Shown: positions 38,111 to 47,132 of the stretch, piece after piece
How the letters are laid out: each line of letters opens with the position of its first letter
Numbering within the stretch: position 1 is the first letter of the stretch
Origin: Dermatophilus congolensis
GTDB taxonomy: Bacteria > Actinomycetota > Actinomycetes > Actinomycetales > Dermatophilaceae
NCBI GenBank assembly: GCA_030538115.1
Contig: JAUNUP010000002.1
Span: 1-64,000, forward strand
DNA length: 64,000 bases
Direction: 5' to 3'
Program-made: the position numbers and the translations under genes
The notes under the pieces: generated by a model
Database searches by the model: none
Told to the model about the DNA's origin: nothing
Seen by the model: only the letters and a program-made list of their open reading frames with translations

Positions 38111-39771
38111 CGATCCTCCTTGTTGATGGCTGCGGCGTTGACGGCGGCGGTGCCGACGAGCGCGTCCCATGCGTCGGCAATGACGACGCGGTCGTCGAAG
38201 GGGTGCACGGTGGTGCCGATGATCTGGGTCGTCTCGTGGCCCTTGCCGAGTACCGCGACGACCCCGGTGTCACGGGCGCGCTCCAGCGCGGCGGTGATTC
38301 CCGCGACCCGTCCTTCGACCTCGAGTACCTCGCACTCCCCCGCCGTCTCACGGGCCCCGCCCGCGACCGCCTCGCGGATCGCCGCTGGGTCTTCGTGGCG
38401 CGGATTGTCGTCGGTGACGACGACGACGTCGGCGATGGAGGCGGCCGCCGAGCCCATGATCGGACGCTTGCCGTGGTCGCGGTTGCCACCGGCACCGAGC
38501 ACGGCGACGAGCGGCCCGCCCCGGCGCCGGGCGACCGGGCGGAGCGCAGACAGCGTCGCTTCGATGGCGTCGGGCGTATGGGCGAAATCGACGACGGCGA
38601 CCGGGGCGCTCGAGGCGCCGGGCGGGATCGGCAGGTCGACGTGCTCCATCCGCCCGGGCACGGTGGGCCGCTGCGACATCGCCGAGACGATGCGGTCGAC
38701 GGCCACTCCTTCGGAGAGCAGCACGAGTGCCGCGAGTGCGGTGTTCACCTGGTTGTGCGCGCCGGGCAGGGCGCTGACCAGCTCGATGCGTTCGGGCAGC
38801 CCGATATCCGTCGCATCGGCACCAGCACCGGCGGGGGCATCGGCGCCGCGCACGAGCGCGAACCGGCCCTGGCCCGAATCGTCGTCGGGAACGAGCGTGT
38901 AGTCGGCTGCCGTACTAGAGTCGCGCGACGCCGGGGTGATGAGCGTGATGACCGGAATGCGGGCCTCGTCGGCGAGCCTGCGCCCCCACGGGTCGTCGAC
39001 ACAGATCACTCCGCGCGCCGACCGCTCGGGCGCGAACAGCATGGCCTTGGCCTCGAAGTAGTCCTCCATCGTGCCGTGGAAGTCGAGGTGGTCCTGCGAG
39101 AGGTTAGTGAACACCGCCACGTCGAAGTCGACGGCGTCGGAGCGGTGCAGCGCCAGGGCGTGGCTACTCACCTCCATCACCGTGTGATCGACTCCGCGTT
39201 CGGCCATGAGCGCGAGCAGGCTCTGCAGATCGGGTGATTCGGGAGTCGTGAAGGCGCTGCGCAGGCTTGCGCCCGCCACGCGGGTCTCGATGGTGCCGAT
39301 GAGGCCGGTGACATGGCCGAGCGCCCGCCAGGCCGACTCCACGAGGTAAGCGGTGGTCGTCTTGCCGTTGGTGCCGGTGACGCCGACCATGGTGAGTTGC
39401 CGCGAAGGGTGGCCGTAGACCTCGGCGCTCACGTCACCGAGTACGGCGCGGGGGTCGTCGACGACGATCACCGGAACGGTGGCGGCGTGGTCGCGGCCGA
39501 TGATCCGCTCGCCCTCGGGGTCGGTGATGACGGCGACGGCGCCGGAGGCGCAGGCCTGGGCGGCGAACGAGGCTCCGTGAACGTTGGCGCCCGGCAGGGC
39601 CGCGTAGAGATCGCCCGGCTGCACGCGGCGGCTGTCCAGGGTCACCCCAGTGACCCCAAAGATCGTGGAGTCGTTCTTGACAGTCGGCTCCGCAAGGTCG
39701 GTGACGCGGCCGTCGAATCGGTCGGCGACGGCACGTACAGACAGGCCCGCGACGTGCTCCGGGCGGTTCAT
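38107..39771 (-). CDS. murE: MurE, third amino acid ligase of the wall peptide
   Basis: Encodes 554 residues. TLDSRRVQPGDLYAALPGAN is the N-domain, [20 protein letters not shown] the ATP loop, FTNLSQDHLDFHGTMEDYFEAK the central block. The specificity motif reads VTDDNPRHEDPAAI; DNPR is the form linked to meso-diaminopimelate, so a meso-DAP wall is suggested, although lineage exceptions exist. The start is ATG 39771, with GTG directly before it as an alternative. It lies 19 bases after the ftsI stop. The protein is somewhat longer than E. coli MurE because of the loop around SSTAADYTLVPDDDSGQG. Confidence 0.96.
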   Translation of the reverse strand: MNRPEHVAGLSVRAVADRFDGRVTDLAEPTVKNDSTIFGVTGVTLDSRRVQPGDLYAALPGANVHGASFAAQACASGAVAVITDPEGERIIGRDHAATVPVIVVDDPRAVLGDVSAEVYGHPSRQLTMVGVTGTNGKTTTAYLVESAWRALGHVTGLIGTIETRVAGASLRSAFTTPESPDLQSLLALMAERGVDHTVMEVSSHALALHRSDAVDFDVAVFTNLSQDHLDFHGTMEDYFEAKAMLFAPERSARGVICVDDPWGRRLADEARIPVITLITPASRDSSTAADYTLVPDDDSGQGRFALVRGADAPAGAGADATDIGLPERIELVSALPGAHNQVNTALAALVLLSEGVAVDRIVSAMSQRPTVPGRMEHVDLPIPPGASSAPVAVVDFAHTPDAIEATLSALRPVARRRGGPLVAVLGAGGNRDHGKRPIMGSAAASIADVVVVTDDNPRHEDPAAIREAVAGGARETAGECEVLEVEGRVAGITAALERARDTGVVAVLGKGHETTQIIGTTVHPFDDRVVIADAWDALVGTAAVNAAAINKEDR

Positions 39772-39790
39772 CACGCTCACCCCGCCGAGG

Positions 39791-41983
39791 TTACTCGCCG
39801 CCGACGGAGGCCGGAGCCGAGGAGGCTTGGCCTGCGCCGGAAGTCGCGGAGTCGGTGGAGGCACCTGTGGTTGCGGTGCCGTTCTGTCCAGCCTCGCCGG
39901 GCGGAGGGGCGAGGAGCGGGAACTCGTTGGCGGCGGCCCCGGAGGGTGCGATGCCGTACTTCTGCAGCGCGTACGACATCACCTTCGAGAACACGGGGCC
40001 GGCGTTGAAGCCGCCGTAGATGCTCTTCTTGGAGTTGACGATGAACACGCCCATGACGAACTGCGGGTCGTCGGCGGGCGCGTACCCGACGAACGACGAG
40101 GTGTAACCACCGGAGCCGGTGTAGCGATTCGACGTACCGGTCTTTCCGGCGATGTTGAAGCCCGGCACCTCGGCCTCCTTCGCGGTGCCCTCGGCACTCA
40201 CGACGGATTCGAGCATGCGCGACAGGTCGGACGCGGTCTGCTCGGAGACGACCTTCTCGCCCTGGGGCAGCGGCTGCTCGTGGTAGTCGCCCTTGTCGTC
40301 GGTGCGGCCGGCCACGATGGTGGCGGGGATGTGGTTGCCGCCGTTGACGATCGTCTGCATGATGCCGGTGATCTGCACGGGGGTGGCCGTGAATGCCTGG
40401 CCGAACGCGATCGTGTAGCGGCTGCGACCGTCCCAGGTCTTCGGCTCGGGCAGCACACCCGTGGATTCGCCGGGGAATCCGACGGCCGTGCGGGTGCCCA
40501 TGCCGAACGCGCGCATGTACTTGTCGAGCGTCGCCTTGGGGTAGAGCTGTGCGAGCTGCACCGTGCCGATGTTGCTCGACTTGGCCAGCACGCCTGCGGT
40601 GGTGAGGTACTCGGTCTCGTGGTCGTGGGAGTCGCGGAACTCCTGCCCGTCGACCGTGTACCGGTTGGGGATCGTCCAGCCCTGCGTCGGCGTGGTCAGC
40701 CCCTCCTCCAGCGCTGCGGCGACGGCGACGACCTTGGCCACCGAGCCCGGCTCGTAGGAGCCCTGGAAGGCGATGTTGGAGAAGTCGGAGCCCGTCTTCG
40801 CCCGGTCTTCGGGGTCGAAGGTCGGGGTCTGCGCGACCGTGAGCAGGCGCCCCTGCTTGTCCATGATCACCATGACGCCGCCCTCGGCATCGAGCTCCTG
40901 CACCCGCTTGGCGAGCACGTCGTGGGCGTACCAGTTGAGGTCTTGGTCGATGGTGAGGCGGATGTTCTCACCGGGCACCGCGGGCGTGATCTCGCTGCGG
41001 CCCATCGGGATGACCCGGTTGTCGAGCGAGTATTCGCGCACCATGCGGCCGTTCTTACCGGTGAGCGCGGTGTCGTAGAGGTACTCGAGGCCACCGCCGG
41101 TGTTGTTGGCAGCGGTGCCGTCGGCGCCGACCCACCCGACCGTGGAGGCGGTCGGTACGCCTCCGGGGTAGATGCGCACGCTGGAGTTGTCGACCGTCAC
41201 GCCGGGGATGCCGAGGTCGGCGATCTTCTGCCAGGTCGTGGGCGTGACGAGCTTGGCGACGGGCACCCACTGCTTGTCGCCGGTGAGGGTCTCGCGCAGA
41301 GACGCTTCGTTGACGCCCAGGATCGGGGCGATCTTCGCGGCGGCACCGGCGGCGCCGACCACGGTCTTGGTCTTCGTGGCCGGGTCGGTGACCTCGTACT
41401 CCGCGATGATGCTCTGGTCTGCGCCGATGTCGTAGCGCGGGGCGCTCTCGGCCAGCGGCACGCCCCAGCGGTCTTCGATCTGGCCACGCTTGGCGGGCAC
41501 GATCGTCGGACGGCTCCGCAGGTCTTGCGCTTCCTGCGCCACCCGGTCGGCGTCGATGCCCTGCAGGCGCACGAGCTGGGCCGCGAAGATCGTGAACACG
41601 AACAGCAGCGCCAAAAAGATCACCCGACCGCGACGGCGCGGGTTGGCCAGGCGCGGCGGAGCGGGGCGCTTGGTGCCGCCTCCGCCTCCGCGAGAACCGC
41701 CTCCGCGACCTCCGTTGCCCCCGCGGCCACCGCCGCCGCCGCCCTTGGGCGTTCGGGGAGCCCGAGAGGACGTGGATCCGCGGGAGGGCCGCTCGAAGTC
41801 GGCTCGCACCCGGTCTTGCACCGAGGATGCGGCGGAGACGGATTTGGTGCGGCCCCGCGGTGGCGGAGGCACGTCGTCGTACCAGGCGTCGGCGGCGAGC
41901 GCCGATGACGACCGGTTCGGATGCATGGTTCGCGGCGCTGACGCGCGGCGTCGAGGCGATGGTGCGCCCGCGGACTCCCTCAC
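39791..41983 (-). CDS. ftsI: Septal transpeptidase FtsI (class B PBP)
   Basis: Encodes 730 residues. The first about 115 residues are an unusual cytoplasmic tail, ending in a Gly-rich run with Arg (about residues 78-105) before the single membrane helix RVIFLALLFVFTIFAAQLV. The dimerisation domain follows, then the transpeptidase: SVAK (nucleophile Ser) in YEPGSVAKVVAVAAAL, SSN in LAKSSNIGTVQL and KTG in NIAGKTGTSNRYTG. It crosslinks septal peptidoglycan with FtsW. The start is GTG with GGGGTGAGC before it, 12 bases after the ftsL stop. The C-tail is Ala/Ser/Thr-rich. Confidence 0.96.
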   Translation of the reverse strand: MRESAGAPSPRRRASAPRTMHPNRSSSALAADAWYDDVPPPPRGRTKSVSAASSVQDRVRADFERPSRGSTSSRAPRTPKGGGGGGRGGNGGRGGGSRGGGGGTKRPAPPRLANPRRRGRVIFLALLFVFTIFAAQLVRLQGIDADRVAQEAQDLRSRPTIVPAKRGQIEDRWGVPLAESAPRYDIGADQSIIAEYEVTDPATKTKTVVGAAGAAAKIAPILGVNEASLRETLTGDKQWVPVAKLVTPTTWQKIADLGIPGVTVDNSSVRIYPGGVPTASTVGWVGADGTAANNTGGGLEYLYDTALTGKNGRMVREYSLDNRVIPMGRSEITPAVPGENIRLTIDQDLNWYAHDVLAKRVQELDAEGGVMVIMDKQGRLLTVAQTPTFDPEDRAKTGSDFSNIAFQGSYEPGSVAKVVAVAAALEEGLTTPTQGWTIPNRYTVDGQEFRDSHDHETEYLTTAGVLAKSSNIGTVQLAQLYPKATLDKYMRAFGMGTRTAVGFPGESTGVLPEPKTWDGRSRYTIAFGQAFTATPVQITGIMQTIVNGGNHIPATIVAGRTDDKGDYHEQPLPQGEKVVSEQTASDLSRMLESVVSAEGTAKEAEVPGFNIAGKTGTSNRYTGSGGYTSSFVGYAPADDPQFVMGVFIVNSKKSIYGGFNAGPVFSKVMSYALQKYGIAPSGAAANEFPLLAPPPGEAGQNGTATTGASTDSATSGAGQASSAPASVGGE

Positions 41984-41995
41984 GTGCTCACCCCG

Positions 41996-42601
41996 TCAGC
42001 GCGTCGTGGCCGTACCTGATGCCGCCTGCCGCGCCTCTTCGGTGGAGCCCTTGGTCGCCGAGGCCTGCGAGGCCCTGTTCGGCGACGCGCTCTCCGACGC
42101 GGTCGACGTACCGGAGGCAGCCGCCGCCCCCGGCTTGTCGCCCACTGTAGCGGCCGAGCTCGCAGAGTTCGCAGCGCCCGAAGCGCTCTCCTCGGGAGTG
42201 GGGGTGGGGGCCGGGGTGGCTTCACCGATGATCGCGCCGTCGGTGAGACGCAGGTACGCCGGCGTGCCGCTGGCGACCATGCCGAGCTCGGTGGCCCGAG
42301 CGGCCAGCTTGGCGGGGGTCTGCTGCAGCGCGAGCTTCTCTTCGAGCTCGGACTGCTGGGCGCGCAACACCTCGGCGCGGGCCGAGATATCGTGCAGCGC
42401 ATACGAACCGCCGGCGAGGCTGAGGTTGAGTGCGAGCAGCGCCATGAGCCCGAGCGTCATCAGCACACTGCACAGCACCACGAAGGGGGCGCGCCCGGCC
42501 ACGCGCGGAGGCGTGGTGACGACGCGCAGCGCCGGTCGGGTGGGAACGGCGCGTGGTGGAATCGGGAGAGTCGACCGGGTCGAGATCGGCTGCTGGCTCA
42601 T
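41996..42601 (-). CDS. ftsL: FtsL-like division protein
   Basis: Encodes 201 residues with a Pro-rich cytoplasmic tail, one membrane helix ([20 protein letters not shown]) and a short coiled coil ([23 protein letters not shown]), the layout of FtsL. The segment [23 protein letters not shown] is typical of actinobacterial FtsL. Beyond residue 130 there is a 70-residue low-complexity Ala/Ser/Thr tail, which is long for the family and would lie outside the cell. The ATG overlaps the rsmH stop by 4 bases. Assignment rests on position and layout, since FtsL sequences are poorly conserved. Confidence 0.88.
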   Translation of the reverse strand: MSQQPISTRSTLPIPPRAVPTRPALRVVTTPPRVAGRAPFVVLCSVLMTLGLMALLALNLSLAGGSYALHDISARAEVLRAQQSELEEKLALQQTPAKLAARATELGMVASGTPAYLRLTDGAIIGEATPAPTPTPEESASGAANSASSAATVGDKPGAAAASGTSTASESASPNRASQASATKGSTEEARQAASGTATTR

Positions 42602-43650
42602 CGGGAGCGTCCCTTCGTGTGGCGCGTTCGTTGTTTCTTGTCAGCGGATGCGGGTGTGAAAATGCCCGGTCGGTCACCTTCACGTATTCGCATCGCCGCG
42701 CGGAGTCGTGCCGAGGCCGCGCGCGGATTGGCCGCGACGGCTTCGGCCGAGGGCTCCAGGCCTCCCGAGGTCAGCAGCCGGTGCGTCGGCGTGTGCTCGG
42801 GTAGCTCGAGGGGCAATCCGGGCGGTGCCGAGCTCCGGCTAGCGGCCGAAAGAACTCTCTTGACCATCCTGTCCTCAAGAGAGTGGTAACTCAGGACAGC
42901 GACACGCCCCCCGACGGCGAGTACTCGAAGTGATTCGGGTAGGGCTCTGGCCAGGGCGTCGAGCTCTCCGTTGACCTCTATGCGCAGCGCTTGGAAAGTC
43001 CGCTTGGCCGGGTGACCGCCGGTGCGCTGCGAAGCAGCCGGAATGGCGGACGTCAGCAATTCCACGAGTCGCCCTGACATCGTGAACGGTTCGGTCTCCC
43101 GTTCGGTCACGATGCGGCGCGCGATCCGGCCGGCGAAACGCTCTTCACCGTATTCACGCAGCACGCGGGTGAGCTCGTCGACAGAGGCGGAGTTGAGAAA
43201 TTCAGCTGCCGTGATGCCCGTGGACTGGTCCATCCGCATGTCGAGAGGCGCGTCGTGCCGGTACGCGAACCCGCGGTCTTCGGCGTCGAGTTGCAGGCTC
43301 GACACCCCGAGGTCGAGCAGCACACCGTGCACGGAGTCGAAACCCTGCTCGGCAATGACGTCGCCGATCTCGTCGTAGACGGCGTGCGCGGGCCGAAACC
43401 GGTCGCCGAACCGGGCGAGGCGCTTGCCCGCCAGCTTGAGAGCTTCGGTGTCGCGGTCGATTCCGATGACGACGGCTTCGGGGGCCGCCTCGAGAATCGC
43501 CTCCGCGTGGCCGCCCATGCCGAGGGTGCAGTCGACGTGCACGCGCGGGCCGCCCTGCCCCTCTCCTTCGATGAGCGCGGGCAGGAGCAGCTCGACGCAT
43601 TGCTCGAGCATCACGGGCTCGTGCAGCGAGGCGGGATCGTCTCGTCGCAT
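42598..43650 (-). CDS. rsmH: 16S rRNA m4C1402 methyltransferase RsmH
   Basis: Encodes 350 residues. [18 protein letters not shown], the SAM-binding [20 protein letters not shown] with [29 protein letters not shown] and [17 protein letters not shown] are diagnostic. It methylates N4 of C1402 in 16S rRNA. The ATG at 43650 follows GGGAGGAG; the frame extends upstream without homology. It lies second in the dcw cluster after mraZ, separated by a 281-base region with direct repeats. Confidence 0.97.
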   Translation of the reverse strand: MRRDDPASLHEPVMLEQCVELLLPALIEGEGQGGPRVHVDCTLGMGGHAEAILEAAPEAVVIGIDRDTEALKLAGKRLARFGDRFRPAHAVYDEIGDVIAEQGFDSVHGVLLDLGVSSLQLDAEDRGFAYRHDAPLDMRMDQSTGITAAEFLNSASVDELTRVLREYGEERFAGRIARRIVTERETEPFTMSGRLVELLTSAIPAASQRTGGHPAKRTFQALRIEVNGELDALARALPESLRVLAVGGRVAVLSYHSLEDRMVKRVLSAASRSSAPPGLPLELPEHTPTHRLLTSGGLEPSAEAVAANPRAASARLRAAMRIREGDRPGIFTPASADKKQRTRHTKGRSR

Positions 43651-43757
43651 CGTGCTCCTCCCAGGGCTTCTGCAGTGGCGGGTGTGGCGGTTCGGTGGCG
43701 GATTTTCTGGGCCCTGCCCTGTCGGCTGATTCCCCGCCGCTGCCGGCCATGCCCCTC

Positions 43758-43824
43758 CCGAAGCTGGGGAAGTGCCTCGGGTCAGGGCGCGTCGGTCGGG
43801 TCCGAAGCTGGGGAAGTGCCTCGG
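43758..43824. repeat. Direct repeats between mraZ and rsmH
   Basis: CCGAAGCTGGGGAAGTGCCT followed by CGG occurs at 43758-43780 and again at 43802-43824, 44 bases apart, and a weaker third version (GACTGGGGAGGTCTCGGG) lies about 36 bases further, near 43841-43858. They sit in the leader of rsmH and may be regulatory iterons. Confidence 0.6.
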
Positions 43825-43931
43825 TTCCGGCCGTTCCCGTGACTGGGGAGGTCTCGGGTGGCGCTCGAGCGGAAAGGAATCGGTCGTCAGGGACGGGCTG
43901 GTCGGGATCGTCTGGTTGGTCGGGAGCAGTC

Positions 43932-44363
43932 TCAGAACAGGCCGGGCACCACCTCCTCGGCGGTGTCGGCGAACGCCTCCTCGGTGCTCGCGAGGTAGGT
44001 CTCCCATGCCGTCGTGTCCCAGATCTCGAGTCGCGAGCCGGCACCGATGACGGTGAGTTCGCGGTCGAGGCCTGCGTACTGGCGCAGCGCGGTCGGGATG
44101 GTGACGCGGCCCTGCTTGTCGGGGATCTCGTCGGAGGCGCCCGAGAGAAAGACGCGCATGTAGTCGCGGGCGGCCTTGCTGGTCATGGGAGCGGCGCGCA
44201 GGTCGTCGGCGACCTTGACGAATTCGTCCATCGGAAAGACATAGAGGCAGTGCTCTTGACCGCGGGTGACGACGAGTCCGGGAGCGAGTCGCTCACGGAA
44301 CTTGGCGGGCAGGATCAGGCGGCCCTTGTCGTCGAGGCGGGGGTTGTGCGTGCCCAGGAACAT
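43932..44363 (-). CDS. mraZ: MraZ, transcriptional regulator of the dcw cluster
   Basis: Encodes 143 residues, the usual length. Two MraZ/AbrB-like half domains are visible: [24 protein letters not shown] at the start and [20 protein letters not shown] with [23 protein letters not shown], each with the DxxGR core. MraZ forms a ring that binds direct repeats upstream of its own gene. The ATG at 44363 is chosen from homology, with AAGGGGAG before it. First gene of the division cluster; candidate binding boxes lie 54-78 bases upstream. Confidence 0.97.
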   Translation of the reverse strand: MFLGTHNPRLDDKGRLILPAKFRERLAPGLVVTRGQEHCLYVFPMDEFVKVADDLRAAPMTSKAARDYMRVFLSGASDEIPDKQGRVTIPTALRQYAGLDRELTVIGAGSRLEIWDTTAWETYLASTEEAFADTAEEVVPGLF

Positions 44364-44416
44364 GGCGCACTCCCCTTCTCTCGCCGGCTCCTGCTGATGC
44401 GCTGGCTCGACTCCCC

Positions 44417-44441
44417 CTCCAGCGCTCTCCACTTTACTCCA
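44417..44441 (-). promoter_or_regulatory. MraZ-box-like direct repeats upstream of mraZ
   Basis: On the minus strand TGGAG occurs three times at exact 10-base steps (plus-strand CTCCA at 44417, 44427 and 44437), two of them as AAAGTGGAG; a fourth near-match TGGGAG lies at 44450-44455. Direct repeats with one-turn spacing are the known form of MraZ sites (TGGGN in E. coli, AAAGTGG in mycoplasmas). Confidence 0.75.
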
Positions 44442-44661
44442 CTTTCCCCCTCCCACAACACCCTCGGCCCCCACATGGATGCATCGAAGGCACGTTTGAG
44501 CAGGTCAAACCCCTGGGAGTGGAGTGGAGGGAAATCGGTGGCGAAAGGCACCCGGCATGCCGCTCCCCCGCGACACCGGATCGACGCCCCTGACAAAGAC
44601 CCAGTTCACAGGCGTGGGATACCGGGCGGGGGCACGCAGATCCCGCTCCGGCAGGCGAGTG

Positions 44662-44676
44662 TGGAGCGAAGTGGAG
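44662..44676 (+). promoter_or_regulatory. Second pair of TGGAG boxes, facing moxR
   Basis: TGGAGCGAAGTGGAG places two TGGAG units exactly 10 bases apart on the plus strand, 148 bases before the moxR start. It copies the arrangement at mraZ, so MraZ may control this operon too. Confidence 0.5.
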
Positions 44677-44823
44677 GGGCTCACCGCGGGCCTCACCGCG
44701 ACACGAACCGGACACCGATTACGGCGTGGGCGCGTCAGTGAGAGACCATCGGTAGATGACATCGGCCCTCGGGGGGCTCAGCACGGGCCGGATGTCGTTG
44801 ACCGGCGACGGGATGGATGGACG

Positions 44824-45834
44824 ATGACCACAGGTTCGACGATGGGCTCGCCCTACGGCTCAACGGACAGTCGCAACGGCCCCGGCGGCCTGGACGCGTC
44901 GGTGTCGCTGGCGCGCAGGCTGCGCGAGGCGATCGGCTCCGTGATCAAGGGCAAGGACGAGGTCATCGACACGGCGCTCGCCGTCTACCTCGCCGGTGGG
45001 CACCTGCTGCTGCAGGACGTTCCCGGGGTCGGCAAGACGACTCTGGCCAAGGCGCTCGCCCGCGCTGTCGACTGCCCGATGCGTCGCATCCAGTTCACGC
45101 CCGACCTCATGCCCAGCGACATCACGGGCGTCAACATCTACGACCAGCACCGGGGAGCCTTCGAGTTCAGGCAGGGCGCGATCTTCGCGAGCGTCGTGGT
45201 GGCCGACGAGATCAACCGCGCCTCGCCCAAGACCCAGTCGGCGGTGCTCGAGGCGATGGAGGAGAACCAGGTCACGGTCGACGGCGAGACGTACCCGCTG
45301 CCCGCGACCTTCTTCGTCATAGCCACCCAGAACCCTCTGGAGATGGAGGGCACGTACCCGCTGCCCGAGGCGCAGCGCGACCGGTTCATGGCCCGCATCT
45401 CGATGGGTTACCCCGACGCGGCGACCGAGCTGGCGATGCTCGACGCGCACGCGGCCGACTCTCCGCTCACGCGACTGGCTCCGGTGGCCTCGGAGTCGGA
45501 TGTGGCGGCCGCGACCGCGACGGCCCGGCACCTGCACGCCTCCGAGGCGCTCAAGCGGTACGTGGTCGACCTGGTCTCGGCCACCCGAAACGACGCGCAG
45601 TTGCGGCTCGGGGCCTCGCCTCGCGCGTCACTGCACCTGCTGCGGGCCGCGCGCGGGCACGCTCTCGTCGCCGGTCGCGGACACGTGCTGCCGCAAGACG
45701 TGCAGGCGATGGCGGCCCCCGTGTTGGCGCACCGTGTGCTGCTCTCGGGGCAGGCGCGGATGGAACACCGCACGACCGCCGATGTCGTCACCTCGATCGT
45801 GGCGCATGTTCCGATCAGTGAGAACGCCTCCTGA
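44824..45834 (+). CDS. MoxR-family AAA ATPase
   Basis: Encodes 336 residues. Walker A is VPGVGKTTLAKAL (about residues 66-78), Walker B VVVADEINRASPKTQSAVLEAMEE, sensor 1 FFVIATQNPLEMEGTYPLPEAQRDRF; this last is the MoxR signature. MoxR ATPases act as chaperones that mature partner proteins, usually encoded beside them with a DUF58 gene, as here. The ATG at 44824 gives the family length after a Gly/Ser-rich start; upstream in-frame codons lack homology. The stop overlaps the DUF58 start by one base (TGATG). Confidence 0.95.
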   Translation: MTTGSTMGSPYGSTDSRNGPGGLDASVSLARRLREAIGSVIKGKDEVIDTALAVYLAGGHLLLQDVPGVGKTTLAKALARAVDCPMRRIQFTPDLMPSDITGVNIYDQHRGAFEFRQGAIFASVVVADEINRASPKTQSAVLEAMEENQVTVDGETYPLPATFFVIATQNPLEMEGTYPLPEAQRDRFMARISMGYPDAATELAMLDAHAADSPLTRLAPVASESDVAAATATARHLHASEALKRYVVDLVSATRNDAQLRLGASPRASLHLLRAARGHALVAGRGHVLPQDVQAMAAPVLAHRVLLSGQARMEHRTTADVVTSIVAHVPISENAS

Positions 45835-47132
45835 TGAGGTTCCCCCGGCTGCGACTGCGCGTCCGCGACGTCCACCTGACCGACCGCGGCCGTGCTCTTG
45901 TCGCGGGCGGGTTGACGCTCACCGTGGCGGGGATTCTGCTCGGCTTCGTCGATCTCGCACGCATCGGTCTGCTGCTCGTGGTGCTGCCCGCGTGTGCGGT
46001 GCTGATGAGCCTGTGGGGCCGGCCGGCACTGCGGGTCTCGCGGGTGGCGACGCCCTCGCCGGTGCCGTCGGGTGAATCGACAGAGGTCGTCGCGACGGTC
46101 ACGCACACCGGCAGACACCGCTCCGGCACGTGCCTGGTGGAAGACACGGTGCGGGCGGCCGGTGACGACGGGTTCGAGGCCGAGAAGTACCAGCGTTTCC
46201 AGTTGCCGTCACTCTCGCGCGGCGGGGCTGCGCGGCTGCGCTACCACCTCGCACCGGTGCGCCGCGGCCGGCACGAGTTGGGGCCTCTGCGCATCAGGAT
46301 GAGCGACCCGTTCGGCCTCACCCACTACTCCGCCGATGTGGCCGGCACCTCCGAGTTCATCGCGCTGACCCGGCTGACTCCCCTGCCCGGCCGCGTGACC
46401 GCGCCCGAGGGTGAGGAATCGACCGACCTGGCCAACCTCGTCGTCGCGGGCCCGGGCGAGCCGTCGCCGACCGTGCGCGAATACCGGCACGGAGACGACA
46501 CGCGGCGCATCCACTGGAGCGCCTCGGCGCGGCGTGGCGAGCTTCTCGTGCGCGTCGAAGAGCAGGCCAGTGCGCGGCGCGCGGTGATCGTTCTCGACCA
46601 ACGCTTTCCGGCCCTGAGCGGGTACGCCTCCGAGGCGCTCGACTGGTCGGTGGAGGCGCTCGCGTCTGCGGCCATGGCGCTGGGCGCGAGTGGCCACGTG
46701 CTGCACCTCGTGTGTGACGAACGGCTCGACGACGTGCGGCTGCTCGACCCGGTGGACGCCGACGAGATCGTGCGCGTCCTTTCGTGCGCGGTTCCGTTGC
46801 GGGCACGCGACGAGGATGCCGGCCGCACACGCCGGTTGCGCGAGAGCGCCGTCGAACTCGCTTCCGAGGGCGGGCTGCTCATCACCGCCGTGCCCGACGT
46901 GCCATCGATCGCCACGCCGAGCTTCACCGGCCGCCCTCCGCGGGCGACCGGTCTGGCGTTCGTCGTGCGCACCGATGTGGGCGGTGACGCGGAGCAGCTC
47001 GCGTCGTCGGCCTCAACGGGAGGGTGGCACGCCGTGGCCGTGGACCCCGATACCGACGCCGTCGACGAGGCCTGGGGCAGGCTCGCGGCCTCGGTCGCCC
47101 AGGGCGGACTCCTGACGGGAGGCGGCCGGTGA
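45834..47132 (+). CDS. DUF58 domain membrane protein
   Basis: Encodes 432 residues. Two membrane helices near the N-terminus (LVAGGLTLTVAGILLGFVDL and GLLLVVLPACAVLMSLWGRP) are followed by a beta-rich part and the DUF58 signature VREYRHGDDTRRIHWSASAR with LLVRVEEQASARRAVIVLD, leading into a von Willebrand-like domain. DUF58 proteins pair with MoxR ATPases; the process served is not established but is often linked to the envelope. It is coupled to the transglutaminase gene by a GTGA overlap. Confidence 0.93.
   Translation: MRFPRLRLRVRDVHLTDRGRALVAGGLTLTVAGILLGFVDLARIGLLLVVLPACAVLMSLWGRPALRVSRVATPSPVPSGESTEVVATVTHTGRHRSGTCLVEDTVRAAGDDGFEAEKYQRFQLPSLSRGGAARLRYHLAPVRRGRHELGPLRIRMSDPFGLTHYSADVAGTSEFIALTRLTPLPGRVTAPEGEESTDLANLVVAGPGEPSPTVREYRHGDDTRRIHWSASARRGELLVRVEEQASARRAVIVLDQRFPALSGYASEALDWSVEALASAAMALGASGHVLHLVCDERLDDVRLLDPVDADEIVRVLSCAVPLRARDEDAGRTRRLRESAVELASEGGLLITAVPDVPSIATPSFTGRPPRATGLAFVVRTDVGGDAEQLASSASTGGWHAVAVDPDTDAVDEAWGRLAASVAQGGLLTGGGR

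Larger units (their letters stand above)
44364..44823. other. Divergent promoter region of mraZ and moxR
   Basis: 460 bases without a convincing gene. It holds TGGAG boxes for both directions, listed separately, and also TGGGAGTGGAGTGGAGGG at 44514-44531 on the plus strand. Promoters for both operons must be here. Confidence 0.6.
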
